In this document: positions 54,739 through 63,500 of the stretch, in pieces
Numbering within the stretch: position 1 is the first letter of the stretch
How the letters are laid out: the number at the start of each line of letters is the position of its first letter
The notes under the pieces: model-generated
The model's database searches: none
Told to the model about the DNA's origin: nothing
What the model saw: only the letters and a program-made list of their open reading frames with translations
Assembly (NCBI RefSeq): GCF_006716345.1
Contig: NZ_VFOX01000001.1
Location: 744,001 to 808,000, forward strand
Source of the DNA: Microbacterium saperdae
GTDB taxonomy: Bacteria > Actinomycetota > Actinomycetes > Actinomycetales > Microbacteriaceae
Reading direction: 5' to 3'
DNA: 64,000 bases
Made by a program: the position numbers and the translations under genes

Positions 54739-55643
54739 CGGTCCCTCTCCAGGGCGGTCACCAGCACGGCGCGCGCGGCGAGCACGGCTTTGAGGGGATC
54801 AGGCACGCGCACCCTCTTGCGGTACAGCACGTCGACCGGCGTCTTCGCCACGCGCCGCGTCAACGCCGCGAACAGGGCATGCGCGCTGCGGACGGCCGCG
54901 CGGGAGTCCTTGGGCAGCAGAGGGATCGCGATGCGCGCATCATCGAGCTGTTGCACGACCGTCGCCACCCACGCATCACGGTCGGCCTCCGTGAGGCGCT
55001 CGCCGCCACCCAGGTAGCCGCGGTGCAGCCGGTCCGTGTCGTCGGCGAGATCGCGCAGGAAGTTCACGTTCTGGAAGGCGGCGCCGAGCTGGCGCGCCCC
55101 GCGCTCGATGATCTGCTCCTCGGCAGGGGTGCGCGAGGCGCCGCGCAGGAACACGCGCGTGCACATGAGACCGACGACCTCGGCCGAGCCGTACACATAG
55201 CGGGCGTGAGCATCGCCGTCGTAGGCGGTGAATCCGGCGTCGCTCGCGATGTCGGCGCGCATCGAGTCGAAGAAGGGCTGGGTCAGGTCCTCGCCGATGC
55301 CGCACTCCCGCGCTGTGCGGGCGAAGGCGTGCAGGATCAGATCGCTGCTGTAGCCCGTGCGCATCGATCGGTGCGTCTCGGCGACATACGAGGTGAGGGC
55401 ATCGCTCTGGGCCGCCGCGTCGAGACCGGCCTCGGCTGCGACGCCGTCGACGATCTCGTCGGCGATGCGCACCATCGCATAGATGTTGCGGACATGCTGG
55501 CGGTGACGAGGTCCGAGTAGGCGGGTCGCGAGCCCGAACGAGGTGGAGTAGTTGCGGATGACGTCCGTCGTCGCGATCTCAGCGGTGCGGCTGAACCGGT
55601 CCAGAGCACCGTCGCCGGCGGGACTCGCAGGGCTCCCCGTCAT
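54735..55643 (-). CDS. crtB: Phytoene synthase
   Basis: 302 residues with the trans-isoprenyl diphosphate synthase motifs: YSTSFGLATRLLG, VRIADEIVDG (first Asp-rich), and GAAFQNVNFLRDLADD (second Asp-rich). It condenses two GGPP molecules to phytoene. It overlaps crtE by four bases. The open frame upstream is not coding. Confidence 0.95.
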   Translation of the reverse strand: MTGSPASPAGDGALDRFSRTAEIATTDVIRNYSTSFGLATRLLGPRHRQHVRNIYAMVRIADEIVDGVAAEAGLDAAAQSDALTSYVAETHRSMRTGYSSDLILHAFARTARECGIGEDLTQPFFDSMRADIASDAGFTAYDGDAHARYVYGSAEVVGLMCTRVFLRGASRTPAEEQIIERGARQLGAAFQNVNFLRDLADDTDRLHRGYLGGGERLTEADRDAWVATVVQQLDDARIAIPLLPKDSRAAVRSAHALFAALTRRVAKTPVDVLYRKRVRVPDPLKAVLAARAVLVTALERDR

Positions 55644-56722
55644 GCCCGTCGGCTCTCGATACGCGAGGCGAGGGCGAGGATGGTGCGCCCCGCAGCCGGC
55701 GAGATCGTGCCGGCGGTCTCGGCCTCTGCGAGCACGGTCGACACCGCGCCCAGCTGCTCCTCGACCAGGCTGCGGGCGAATCCCTCCGCCCCGCACTCCC
55801 GGAGACGGTCGCGGATGTCGGTGCATTGCCGGGTGCTCAGCTCCGGCGCGCCGAAGTGCAGTTCGATGCTCGGCCAGTGGCCCGTCATCCGGGCGTAGGC
55901 GATGATCGCGGTCTCCTTGCCTTCGCGCAGATCGGAGAACGCGTCCTTGCCGTGCTCCTCCGCGTCGCCGAACACCGACAACAGGTCGTCCTGCAACTGG
56001 TAGGCGAGGCCCAGGTGGCGACCGATCGCCGTGAGCTGCTCTTCCGCCGATGCGGAGGCACCGGCCAGCACGGCCGCAGCGCGCAGAGGGAGCACGAACG
56101 AGTAGGTCGCCGTCTTGTAGGCGCTCATCGACAGGATGGTGCGGAGGTCCGGCGGGATGATGCCGTCGCTCAGGCCGATGTCGGTGTGCTCTCCGGCGAC
56201 CGTCTCGAGGATGGTCTGCTCCATGAGGGCGAGCAGACGGTCCCGGGTGTCGACGGCGACGTCGGCGCGGGCGAATCCCAGGACGGCGGAAGCCAGCAGG
56301 AGGTCGCCCATGAGGATCGCGCTGGATCGCGCCCAGTGGAGTTCCGCGTCGTCGGGGTCATCGGATCGGCGTTCCGCAAGAGAGCCGATCAGGTTCGGTC
56401 GGCGCCGTCGGATCAGGTCGCCGTCGATCACGTCGTCGTGCAGCAGGAAGGCGTAGTGGAGGAGCTCGACGTTCGCCGCGATATCCACTGCGCAGGCGGC
56501 TTCCTCGTGCGTCAGACCAGCGGCGGAGAGAGCCAGGCGGAAGTCGAGGAGGAGCCGGGGGCGGATCAGTTTGCCGCCGAGAGCGTGTTCCGCCGCGGCT
56601 CTCCACAGTGCGGCGAACTCGGGTCCGTACGCCTCGGCGGCCGTACTGCGCTCGGTGAAACGGAGGCGGAGCGCCTCTTCGATGCGGGTGCCGAGATCTT
56701 CCTCAGTCGCCATCGCGGCCAT
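55640..56722 (-). CDS. crtE: Geranylgeranyl diphosphate synthase
   Basis: 360 residues with GGKLIRPRLLL, first Asp-rich motif LLHDDVIDGD and second motif YQLQDDLLSVFGD. It extends IPP/DMAPP to GGPP, the substrate of CrtB. ATG 56722 lies two bases after the idi stop; ATG 56713 is an in-frame alternative. The second motif has Ser where an Asp is often found (DDLLS), a variation seen in some GGPP synthases. Confidence 0.93.
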   Translation of the reverse strand: MAAMATEEDLGTRIEEALRLRFTERSTAAEAYGPEFAALWRAAAEHALGGKLIRPRLLLDFRLALSAAGLTHEEAACAVDIAANVELLHYAFLLHDDVIDGDLIRRRRPNLIGSLAERRSDDPDDAELHWARSSAILMGDLLLASAVLGFARADVAVDTRDRLLALMEQTILETVAGEHTDIGLSDGIIPPDLRTILSMSAYKTATYSFVLPLRAAAVLAGASASAEEQLTAIGRHLGLAYQLQDDLLSVFGDAEEHGKDAFSDLREGKETAIIAYARMTGHWPSIELHFGAPELSTRQCTDIRDRLRECGAEGFARSLVEEQLGAVSTVLAEAETAGTISPAAGRTILALASRIESRRA

Positions 56723-56724
56723 GG

Positions 56725-57246
56725 TCAGACCTCGCCGATCTGGCGCAGCTGCGGCAACTGCTCGCGGATCCACGGGCTGAAGGCGAAAGGAGCTCGTTCG
56801 ACGGCGTCCACCAGGTCTGAGGGCTCGATCCAGGCCCACTCGGCGACCTCGTCGGGGTTCACAGAGAGGTCGCCCTCGATGACGGCGACGTGCACAGGGC
56901 AGATCTCGTTCTCGACGATCCCGCTCGCATCGACGGCACGGTAGCGGAAAGAGGGCAGGACGAGGCGGATGTCGGAGAGCCGCACACCGAGCTCTTCGTA
57001 CGCGCGGCGGGCGACGGCGGCGGCCATGTCCTCGCCGGGGCGGGGGTGACCGCAGAAGCTGTTGGTCCAGACGCCCGGCCAGGTCTGCTTGCTCAGGGCG
57101 CGTCGCGTCACCAGGATGCGGCCGCGATCGTCACGGATGTGGCAGGAAAACGCGAGGTGTAGAGGTGTGTCCGAGGTGTGCACTTCGCGCTTCGGGAGCA
57201 CGCCGACCGCGGTCCCGTCTTCGGCGAGGAGGGTCACATCGTCCAT
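56725..57246 (-). CDS. idi: Isopentenyl-diphosphate isomerase, type 1
   Basis: 173 residues: Nudix-like fold with the catalytic Cys in TNSFCGHPRPGE and catalytic Glu in VENEICPVHV; metal-binding His are in HLAFSCHI and NSFCGHP. It interconverts IPP and DMAPP. It is the first gene of the crt operon, 76 bp from the divergent crtR gene. GAGAGGA precedes ATG 57246. Confidence 0.95.
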   Translation of the reverse strand: MDDVTLLAEDGTAVGVLPKREVHTSDTPLHLAFSCHIRDDRGRILVTRRALSKQTWPGVWTNSFCGHPRPGEDMAAAVARRAYEELGVRLSDIRLVLPSFRYRAVDASGIVENEICPVHVAVIEGDLSVNPDEVAEWAWIEPSDLVDAVERAPFAFSPWIREQLPQLRQIGEV

Positions 57247-57271
57247 GGCATCCTCTCGGCGATTTGGCTAA

Positions 57272-57292
57272 CTAAGTGAGTTATCAACTTAG
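57272..57292. promoter_or_regulatory. Candidate CrtR operator between idi and crtR
   Basis: CTAAGT-N9-ACTTAG, perfect 6-bp arms, in the 76-bp divergent promoter region. The region is notably AT-rich compared with its surroundings. The size and symmetry fit a MarR dimer; binding here could repress both the crt operon and the regulator gene. Confidence 0.6.
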
Positions 57293-57322
57293 CATGAAGC
57301 CCGTCATGTGTAACATGATCGC

Positions 57323-57958
57323 ATGGAGAACGAGTCCCGCACCACCCTCGCTCCGGGTGCGTCGGGAGAGGCGGCACTGAGCGCGAACGTTCCTGGCCCT
57401 GACGGTCTGAGTCATTCGGCCATCTATGACGTCGATGCGAGCGACCCCCGAAGCGCGCTGATCGACCGCAGCGGCGTCCCTCCGGAGGATCTGCGGCAGA
57501 TCGCGCGGCTCATGGGAGCGATCGGCGAATTGCGCGAAGCCGAGCAGCGGCTCTCCTTGGCTTCGCGCCGCTACATGCAGCTCAACGAGACGGATATGCG
57601 CGCGCTGCACTACCTGATCGTCTGTGCGAATCGCGACGTGATCGCGACGCCGGGAGGAATCGCCCAGCATCTGGGCATATCGACGGCGGCGACGACCAAA
57701 CTCCTCGATCGTCTCGAGAAGAGTGCGCATATTCATCGCGCCCCGCATCCGACGGATCGGCGGGCGCTGGCGATCACGATATCCGCGGAGACGCGCCATG
57801 CGGCGATGGAGACGGTCGGGCGACAGCAGGCGAAGCGATTTTATGCGGCAGCTCGTCTGACCCCGGAGGAGCGTGAAGTCGTCATCAGATTCCTCACGGA
57901 TATGACGAGCGAGATCACGCTTCGGGACGAGCCCTGGGCAAAGGAAGCAAAGGAATAG
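57323..57958 (+). CDS. crtR: MarR-family regulator, CrtR-like
   Basis: 211 residues: an N-terminal extension of about 60 residues, then a MarR winged helix (GGIAQHLGISTAATTKLLDRL, IHRAPHPTDRRALAITISAE). In Corynebacterium glutamicum a MarR protein, CrtR, divergent from the crt operon represses it and is relieved by GGPP; position and family support the same role here. TAACAT (57311-57316) ends six bases before ATG 57323. The stop codon lies inside the terminator stem. The specific name is inference. Confidence 0.8.
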   Translation: MENESRTTLAPGASGEAALSANVPGPDGLSHSAIYDVDASDPRSALIDRSGVPPEDLRQIARLMGAIGELREAEQRLSLASRRYMQLNETDMRALHYLIVCANRDVIATPGGIAQHLGISTAATTKLLDRLEKSAHIHRAPHPTDRRALAITISAETRHAAMETVGRQQAKRFYAAARLTPEEREVVIRFLTDMTSEITLRDEPWAKEAKE

Positions 57959-57983
57959 GCGCCTCCGGAGAAGCGCCTATTCC
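57952..57983. terminator. Terminator between crtR and lsr2
   Basis: An 11-bp perfect stem (57952-57962 with 57973-57983, arm GGAATAGGCGC) with a 10-base loop. It includes the crtR stop codon and serves both convergent genes. Confidence 0.85.
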
Positions 57984-57992
57984 TCGACTTCG

Positions 57993-58337
57993 TCAGTGGG
58001 CTGCGTTGTAGGCCTCGACGATCGGTGCGGGAATGCGCCCGCGCTCCGAAAGCGTGTAGCCGTTCTCATTGGCCCAGGTGCGGATGGCCGCGACCTCGGG
58101 GTTCCGTCCCGGACGCTTGCGCGGAGCGGCGGAACGCACGGCGCCGCCGGATCCTGCTCGACGTCCTGCGGAGATGTACGGTTCGAACGCTGCACGCAAT
58201 TCCTCTGCGTGGGTGCTGCTCACATCGATCTCGTACGAGGTGCCGTTCAGAGAGAAATGAACGGTCTCGCCTTCGCCGACTTCCAGAACGCTGCCGTCGA
58301 TATCGTCGACCAGCTGGTGCACAATTCTTCTCGCCAT
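57993..58337 (-). CDS. lsr2: Lsr2-family nucleoid-associated protein
   Basis: 114 residues. The N-terminal dimerisation domain (MARRIVHQLVDDIDGS) and C-terminal DNA-binding domain (NPEVAAIRTWANENGYTLSE, RGRIPAPIVEAYNAAH) are typical. The RGR loop inserts into the minor groove of AT-rich DNA. Lsr2 silences AT-rich genes as H-NS does. ATG 58337 is fixed by TATCGT (58350-58345, minus) seven bases upstream; the longer frame is not coding. Confidence 0.94.
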   Translation of the reverse strand: MARRIVHQLVDDIDGSVLEVGEGETVHFSLNGTSYEIDVSSTHAEELRAAFEPYISAGRRAGSGGAVRSAAPRKRPGRNPEVAAIRTWANENGYTLSERGRIPAPIVEAYNAAH

Positions 58338-58395
58338 GGAGATCACGATACTCGCGTGGAATAACCACGACAACAGGAATTGCAGACCGAGTGCA

Positions 58396-58722
58396 TTATT
58401 CGTGACCGGTGTCGATGAGCTTGAGGCCCACAATGCAGCCGACAAGACCCATCAGCAGCAGAATGCGCAGCCAGGAGATCTCCGTGTCGCCGGTGATCAT
58501 CGCCCAGATCACGGTGAGCGACGCGCCGATTCCCACCCATACCGCGTAAGCGGTTCCTGTGGAGATATCGCGCATCGCGAATGCGAGGCCGAACATCGAG
58601 ATCGCCAGAGCGACGAAGAATGTCACGCTCGGCCAGAGCTTGGTGAGTCCGTCGGACTTGCCCAGTGCGGTCGCCCACACGGCCTCGAGAACTCCGGATG
58701 CGATCAAAACGATCCACGACAT
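58396..58722 (-). CDS. gdx: Guanidinium exporter (SMR family, Gdx/SugE type)
   Basis: 108 residues with four membrane helices. The essential Glu13 lies in IASGVLEAVWATALGKSDGL, and the sequence (KLWPSVTFFVALAISMFGLA, GTAYAVWVGIGA) is of the SugE/Gdx subtype rather than the drug-exporting EmrE subtype. It exports guanidinium in exchange for protons. The assignment is strongly supported by the guanidine-III riboswitch just upstream. AAAGGA lies five bases before ATG 58722, inside the regulatory hairpin. Confidence 0.92.
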   Translation of the reverse strand: MSWIVLIASGVLEAVWATALGKSDGLTKLWPSVTFFVALAISMFGLAFAMRDISTGTAYAVWVGIGASLTVIWAMITGDTEISWLRILLLMGLVGCIVGLKLIDTGHE

Positions 58723-58725
58723 GAT

Positions 58726-58778
58726 GGTCCTTTCGGACCAGTCTTTGCGCTTTCCGGGTACTGGCCTGCCTCGTCCGG
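58726..58778 (-). promoter_or_regulatory. Guanidine-III (ykkC-III) riboswitch with ribosome-site hairpin
   Basis: On the minus strand, CCGGACGAGG (58778-58769) and GGCCAGTACCCGG (58766-58754) are followed by AAAGCGCAAAGACTGG and end with TCC at 58735. This reproduces the guanidine-III consensus: the CCGG/CCGG helix, ACGAGG, the GUACC link, GCGCAAAGAC, and a pseudoknot GCCAGT/ACTGG. The 3' strand GGTCC (58739-58735) can instead pair through a GAAA loop with GGACC (58730-58726), which covers the Shine-Dalgarno AAAGGA. Ligand binding should free the ribosome site. TACCAT at 58809-58804 is the likely -10. Confidence 0.92.
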
Positions 58779-58846
58779 AGCCGGTGTTCGCCGACTGGGT
58801 CCCATGGTAGCGAACAGTACTGGGCAGGGCCTGTGCAGCCCGGAGG

Positions 58847-59701
58847 TCAGGGGAGCAGGCCGGCTCGGCGAGCCTTCGCCACGGCGGAGTGACGGGTGGA
58901 AGCGTCGAGCTTCGACATCGCGGTGCCGAGATAGGCCTTGACCGTGCCCTCGCGCAATCCCAGTCGGCTGGCGATCTCCGCGTTCGTCGACCCCAGCGCG
59001 GCGCACGCGAGCACGTCGATCTCACGGGGGGAGAGCCGGACGGTGGGCACCGGGCCCGTCGCGACCGGCACCGCGTCGCCGGCGAGTATGGCGAGCCGGC
59101 GCTCGACGCGGGCGATCCGACTGCGCAGGGAATCGTCGTCGATCGACGCGGCGATGCTGCGGAGTTCGGCGAAGCTCTCGCGCAGTTGCTCACGTTGGGG
59201 CGGGGCGACGGTGTCGTCGGCCGTCCGCGCCCGAAGTCGTTGCTCGACCTCGTCGCGGATGCGCAATTCATCGGCGACGGACTGGGCGACCTGCATCGCC
59301 GGTGCCGTCGTGATCCCGCCGACCGGCTCTTCATCCCAGGTGCCGGCGTACAGCACGCCGCGGGATCGACCTCGCACCACGATGGGGAGGGCGAGGAGCG
59401 TGCGAAGGCCTTCACCGAGCACGAACATGTCGTAGTCGTGCGTGATCTGCTGCGAGGAACCGTAGTCGCTCGTCATCCGCGGTCGGAGCTCCATCATCGC
59501 GCGACCTCCGAGGCCTCGCTCGGGACGGACGCGCAGGCCGTCGAGACTGCGGGTGCGGTTGCCCACGATGCTCGTGACGCTCACCACGCCCTCTTCGATC
59601 AGTCCGCCGAATGCCACCGGAAAGCGGGTGCGTCGGGCCAGCTCGCTCACCGCGTTGGCGACGAGCTCGGTCTCGGATTCCCACGTCACCGGTGAGCTCA
59701 T
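58847..59701 (-). CDS. GAF-domain LuxR-type transcriptional regulator
   Basis: 284 residues: a GAF-like sensor domain (about 10-150, containing RGLGGRAMMELRPRM and LLALPIVVRGRSRGVLYAG), a helical linker, and a C-terminal LuxR HTH (LSPREIDVLACAALGSTNAE, SRLGLREGTVKAYLGTAMSK). It resembles helix-turn-helix regulators beside catabolic genes in Microbacteriaceae; the ligand is unknown. AGGAAG precedes ATG 59701. Confidence 0.82.
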   Translation of the reverse strand: MSSPVTWESETELVANAVSELARRTRFPVAFGGLIEEGVVSVTSIVGNRTRSLDGLRVRPERGLGGRAMMELRPRMTSDYGSSQQITHDYDMFVLGEGLRTLLALPIVVRGRSRGVLYAGTWDEEPVGGITTAPAMQVAQSVADELRIRDEVEQRLRARTADDTVAPPQREQLRESFAELRSIAASIDDDSLRSRIARVERRLAILAGDAVPVATGPVPTVRLSPREIDVLACAALGSTNAEIASRLGLREGTVKAYLGTAMSKLDASTRHSAVAKARRAGLLP

Positions 59702-59760
59702 GATCTTCCTACCTCGGGAGACAGCGCCGTGCCCCATTTCGTAGCGTCGACCCTACCACC

Positions 59761-59832
59761 GGGGGAGTGGAGGGGCCCGGCATCGGGGGAGCGGAGGGGC
59801 CCGGCATCGGGGGAGCGGAGGGGCACGGTGCC
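59761..59832. repeat. Three tandem 24-bp repeats
   Basis: Units at 59761-59784, 59785-59808 and 59809-59832 share GGGGGAG(T/C)GGAGGGGC followed by CCGGCATC; the third diverges at its end (ACGGTGCC). The block lies between the GAF-LuxR start and the alkyltransferase-like gene. It would encode a short repeat on either strand but has no good start or ribosome site, so it is probably a non-coding minisatellite. Confidence 0.75.
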
Positions 59833-59896
59833 GAACGGGCAGCGGGACCCCGGCGGCCTACTCGTCGGGACCCCGCTCATCCGCGATGCCGCGGTC

Positions 59897-60409
59897 TCAG
59901 CGCTGCTCGAGATCGAGCAGGAAGCGCTTCCTCTCGGGGTGCGCGCCGTAGTGCCCGGGCGAGCCGTCGGATCGCACCACTCGATGCACCGGCACGATGA
60001 TCGAGAAGGGGGTGAGCCGGCAGGCCGTGCCGACCGCTCGTGCCGCTCCCGGATGTCCGGCGAGCACGGCGACCTCGCCGTAGCTCAGCGTCTCGCCCCA
60101 TTCGATCGCGGCGATCGTCTGCAGTGCGGTCAGTGAGAACCCGTGGGCGAGGCGCCAGTCGAGCTCCACCTGGTCGGCGAAGCGGACGGGTTCGCCGTCG
60201 AAGTAGGCGTCGAGGAGTCGCGACAGCTCGTCGGCAGCGCCCGGGTCGGGTTCGGGGACAGCGCCGAGCTCACGAGCGACACCCTCCAGCAGCCAGGGGA
60301 CGGAAGGGTCTTCTGATTCGGAGAGATCGAACCTCACGATGCCCTGATCGGAGAACACCGCGAGAGCATCGCCGAACGGCGTCGGCGCGAAGTCGTAGCG
60401 GAAGGTCAT
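59897..60409 (-). CDS. Alkyltransferase-like protein (MGMT family without the acceptor cysteine)
   Basis: 170 residues: N-terminal domain and a C-terminal MGMT DNA-binding domain (LQTIAAIEWGETLSYGEVA, GHPGAARAVGTACRLTPFS). The active-site motif, normally PCHRV, reads VPVHRVVRSDG: Val141 replaces the methyl-accepting Cys. The Arg finger (AARAVGTA) is kept. Without the Cys it cannot remove alkyl groups from O6-alkylguanine. Alkyltransferase-like proteins with Trp at this position instead flag lesions for nucleotide excision repair. Cys130 is nearby but out of register. ATG 60409 has CACTAT six bases upstream. It is divergent from the SF1-like gene. Confidence 0.8.
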   Translation of the reverse strand: MTFRYDFAPTPFGDALAVFSDQGIVRFDLSESEDPSVPWLLEGVARELGAVPEPDPGAADELSRLLDAYFDGEPVRFADQVELDWRLAHGFSLTALQTIAAIEWGETLSYGEVAVLAGHPGAARAVGTACRLTPFSIIVPVHRVVRSDGSPGHYGAHPERKRFLLDLEQR

Positions 60410-60597
60410 GCCTCCATAGTGTCCGCTCGCACTGACCCTGGACGCCCGGCCCTCCCCGATGCAGCGCGCTCCGGGGACAAGTGCTTCTCCTCCGGCGACG
60501 TGCAGGAGGAGTGCTCGGGCCCGTTCAGAGGCAGAAATCCGGTGAAACCCGCCAGGGATACCGGACGCCGGGCCCTGACACGCCTAGGGTGTGAATT

Positions 60598-63500
60598 GTG
60601 TGGCGACGTGATGACAAGTCTGCGGATGACGCAGTGGCGGAGGCCGCAGTGACTCTCGGCGAGCTCCACGAGTCCGCGACCGGCGTCGATGTCGCACACG
60701 CCGCAGAGGCCGAGCGCACCAGATTGCGGGCCGAAGCGGCGGATCTCGGGGGCGCGTCGCCCCTGGTCAGCTTCCGTGATGGTCCCGAATCCGGGATCGA
60801 CATCTCGAAAGCGCATCCCGGCAGTCTTCCCCAGTTCATCACCGGACGATCGACGCTGCTGTCCAACCTGTTCCGTGATGAGGTGGGCCTGCGGACTGCG
60901 CGACTGGCGGCCGAACGCATCACCGCCAAGAACACCGAGCTACGCACCGTCCGAGGGATCGAAGCGGTCCATCTGGCCGTGGGCGTCGCGCACTGGCGCA
61001 TCGGCGGCGTCGGGTTCTCCGCTCCGGTGCTGCTGCGCCCGCTGGCCATCCGACGGCACCACTCCGATTTCGAGCTCAAGCTGCAGGGCGTGTTCGAGGT
61101 GAACCCGGAGCTCGTGCGCATCGCACGGGAGCACTTCGGGATCTCCATCGACGCTGCCGCGCTCGCCGCCCTCGCGTACGACGGCGGCATCTTCAAGCCG
61201 CAGCCGGTGATCGACAATCTGCGCGCGACGGCGCGCTCGATCGACACCTTCTCGGTCGAACCGCGTCTGGTCGTCTCCACGTTCGCCGACGTGAGCGGCG
61301 CGATGGTCCGCGACGGCCGGAATCTCGACCATGTGATGCTGAACGCGCTCGCCGGCCACGTCGGGGATCGCGAACAGGTTGCGGCACCGCGCGCGACGCC
61401 GCACCACACCGGCCCCGATGACCGCGCGCCTGCATCCGACAACCTCCTGCTCGACGCGGATGCCGAGCAGGAAGCGGTGCTCGCGCGCATCGCTGCCGGT
61501 CATTCCCTGACGGTGGCGACGCTTCCCGGCACCGGCGGCACCCAGACCGTGATCAACGCCCTGGGGGAGTTGGTGCGCGCCGGTCGCCGCGTGCTCGTGG
61601 TCTCCGCACGGCGCTCCACCCTCGACGGCGTGCGGCATCGTCTCGCCGGGATCGGTCTCGACAGCCTCGCGATCTCGCCGGCGAGCGTACGTCGCGACCT
61701 CGTGCGTGCGATCGGACGCAATGAGAAGGCGGTCGCGCCGAAGGTCGGCGAGGTCGACGACGCGCTCGTCCGCCTGCGCACGGTGCTGCGCGACTACCGG
61801 CAGGCGCTCACCGCGCCCGTCGGCGGCACCGGAGCCTCTGTGCTCGATGCCACCCGACACCTGACCCGTCTCGCATCCCTGCCCGTGCCTCCGTCGACGA
61901 CGGCGCGTCTCGGTACCGATGCGCTGCACCGGCTGGCCGAAGATCGGTCGGCTGCCGCTTCCGCGCTCGCGCAGGCTGCTCGACTCGGCGAGTTCCGGTT
62001 CGGACCGGATGACTCGCCCTGGTACGGCGTCACGTTCTCGAGCACGGAGGCGGCGCGCGCCGCACACGAGCTGGCCGCGCGACTGCACACCAACAGCATC
62101 CCCACGCTCCTGGAGCGCGGCTATGAGCTGATCGCGCAGACGCGCATGCGCCCCTTCGCCACGATCGATGAGCTCGGCGAGTACCTCGTGCTGCTGCAGG
62201 GCATTCGCGATTCGCTCGACCGCTTCAGCCCCACGGTGTTCGAGCGGCCGCTCGGCGAACTCATCCAGGCGCACGGGTCGCGCCGCGATGCGCCGGGTCT
62301 GTCCGGAGCGAACCGTCGTCGGCTGCGTCGTCTGGCGAAGGAGTACGTGCGTCCCGGCGTGCATGTCACCGAGATGCATGAGGCGCTGCTGCGCATCCAG
62401 GCGCAGCGCACGCAGTGGCAGCGCTTCGTGGAAGCAGGAGTGGCGCCCGAGGTGCCCCTCGGTCTCGCGGATGTGTCGGCAGCGTGGCAGCGCGCCCACG
62501 CCGAACTCGCGGAGCTCGATGCCGCGCTCGGTCGCCGTGAGCCGCTCGCGTCGCTGCCGGTCGCCCGACTGGTGCGCACGCTCGCGGGGCTCGCCGCCAA
62601 GTCCGATGTCTTCGACAACCTGGTCGAGCGCGCGCAGCTGCGCGACCGCCTGGCGCTGTGGGGTCTCGAGCCGCTGCTCGCCGAACTCTCGGTGCGCCAT
62701 GTCTCCGAGGGCCAGGTCGGCGAGGAACTCGAATTCGCCTGGTGGCAGTCGCTCCTCGAGCGCGCATTGCAGGACAACCGTGCCCTGCTGGGGGCCAACA
62801 CCGCCGTGGTCGATCGCCTCGAGCGGGACTTCCGTCTGGTCGACGAAGCGCACGCGGCCATGGCCGGACCTCTGCTCGCCTGGCAGCTCGCGAGTCAGTG
62901 GAAGATCGCGATCGTCGACGAGCCGCAGCAGTCCCAGCACCTTCGTCGTGCTCTGACGCAGCCCGGTTCCAGCACGGCCGAGATCGTCAGCGCCGCCCCG
63001 AGCCTGGTCGACGTGCTCGCCCCGGTCTGGATCTCCTCGCCCTACCGCGTGCCGGAGATCCCGGAGTCGGTCGAGTTCGACACCGTGCTCCTGGTCGACG
63101 CCGCGGCCATCAACCTCGCCGAGGCCGCGCCGGCCATCCGCCGCGCACGTCAGATCGTGGCGTTCGGCGATCCGGTGACGCAGCGTCCGACGCCGTTCCA
63201 CATCGCCGTCGATCCGGGTGATGACTGGGAGTCCGAGGTTCCCTTCGATGACGTCTCGGTGTTCGAGCGCCTCTCGGAGCTGCTGCCGGTGATGACGCTC
63301 ACGCGCAGCTATCGCGCCGGCGGCGAGGACCTCGCCGAGCTGATCAACGATGCCTTCTACGGAGGCGAGATCGTCTCGCTGCCCTGGGCCGGTTCGTATC
63401 TCGGTCGCGGCAGCCTCACGGTCGACTACGTCGAGGGCGGCACCGGCGCACCCGATCCGATCTCCGGTGCGGTCGAGAGCCCGGATGCCGAGGTCGCTCG

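Noticed and set aside
59761..59832. CRISPR array
   Set aside because: The units are contiguous with no spacers and no cas genes are nearby.
59698..59880. Short ORF with repeated PLRSPDAG units over the 24-bp repeats
   Set aside because: No start signal; the protein repeat is simply a consequence of a repeat unit divisible by three.
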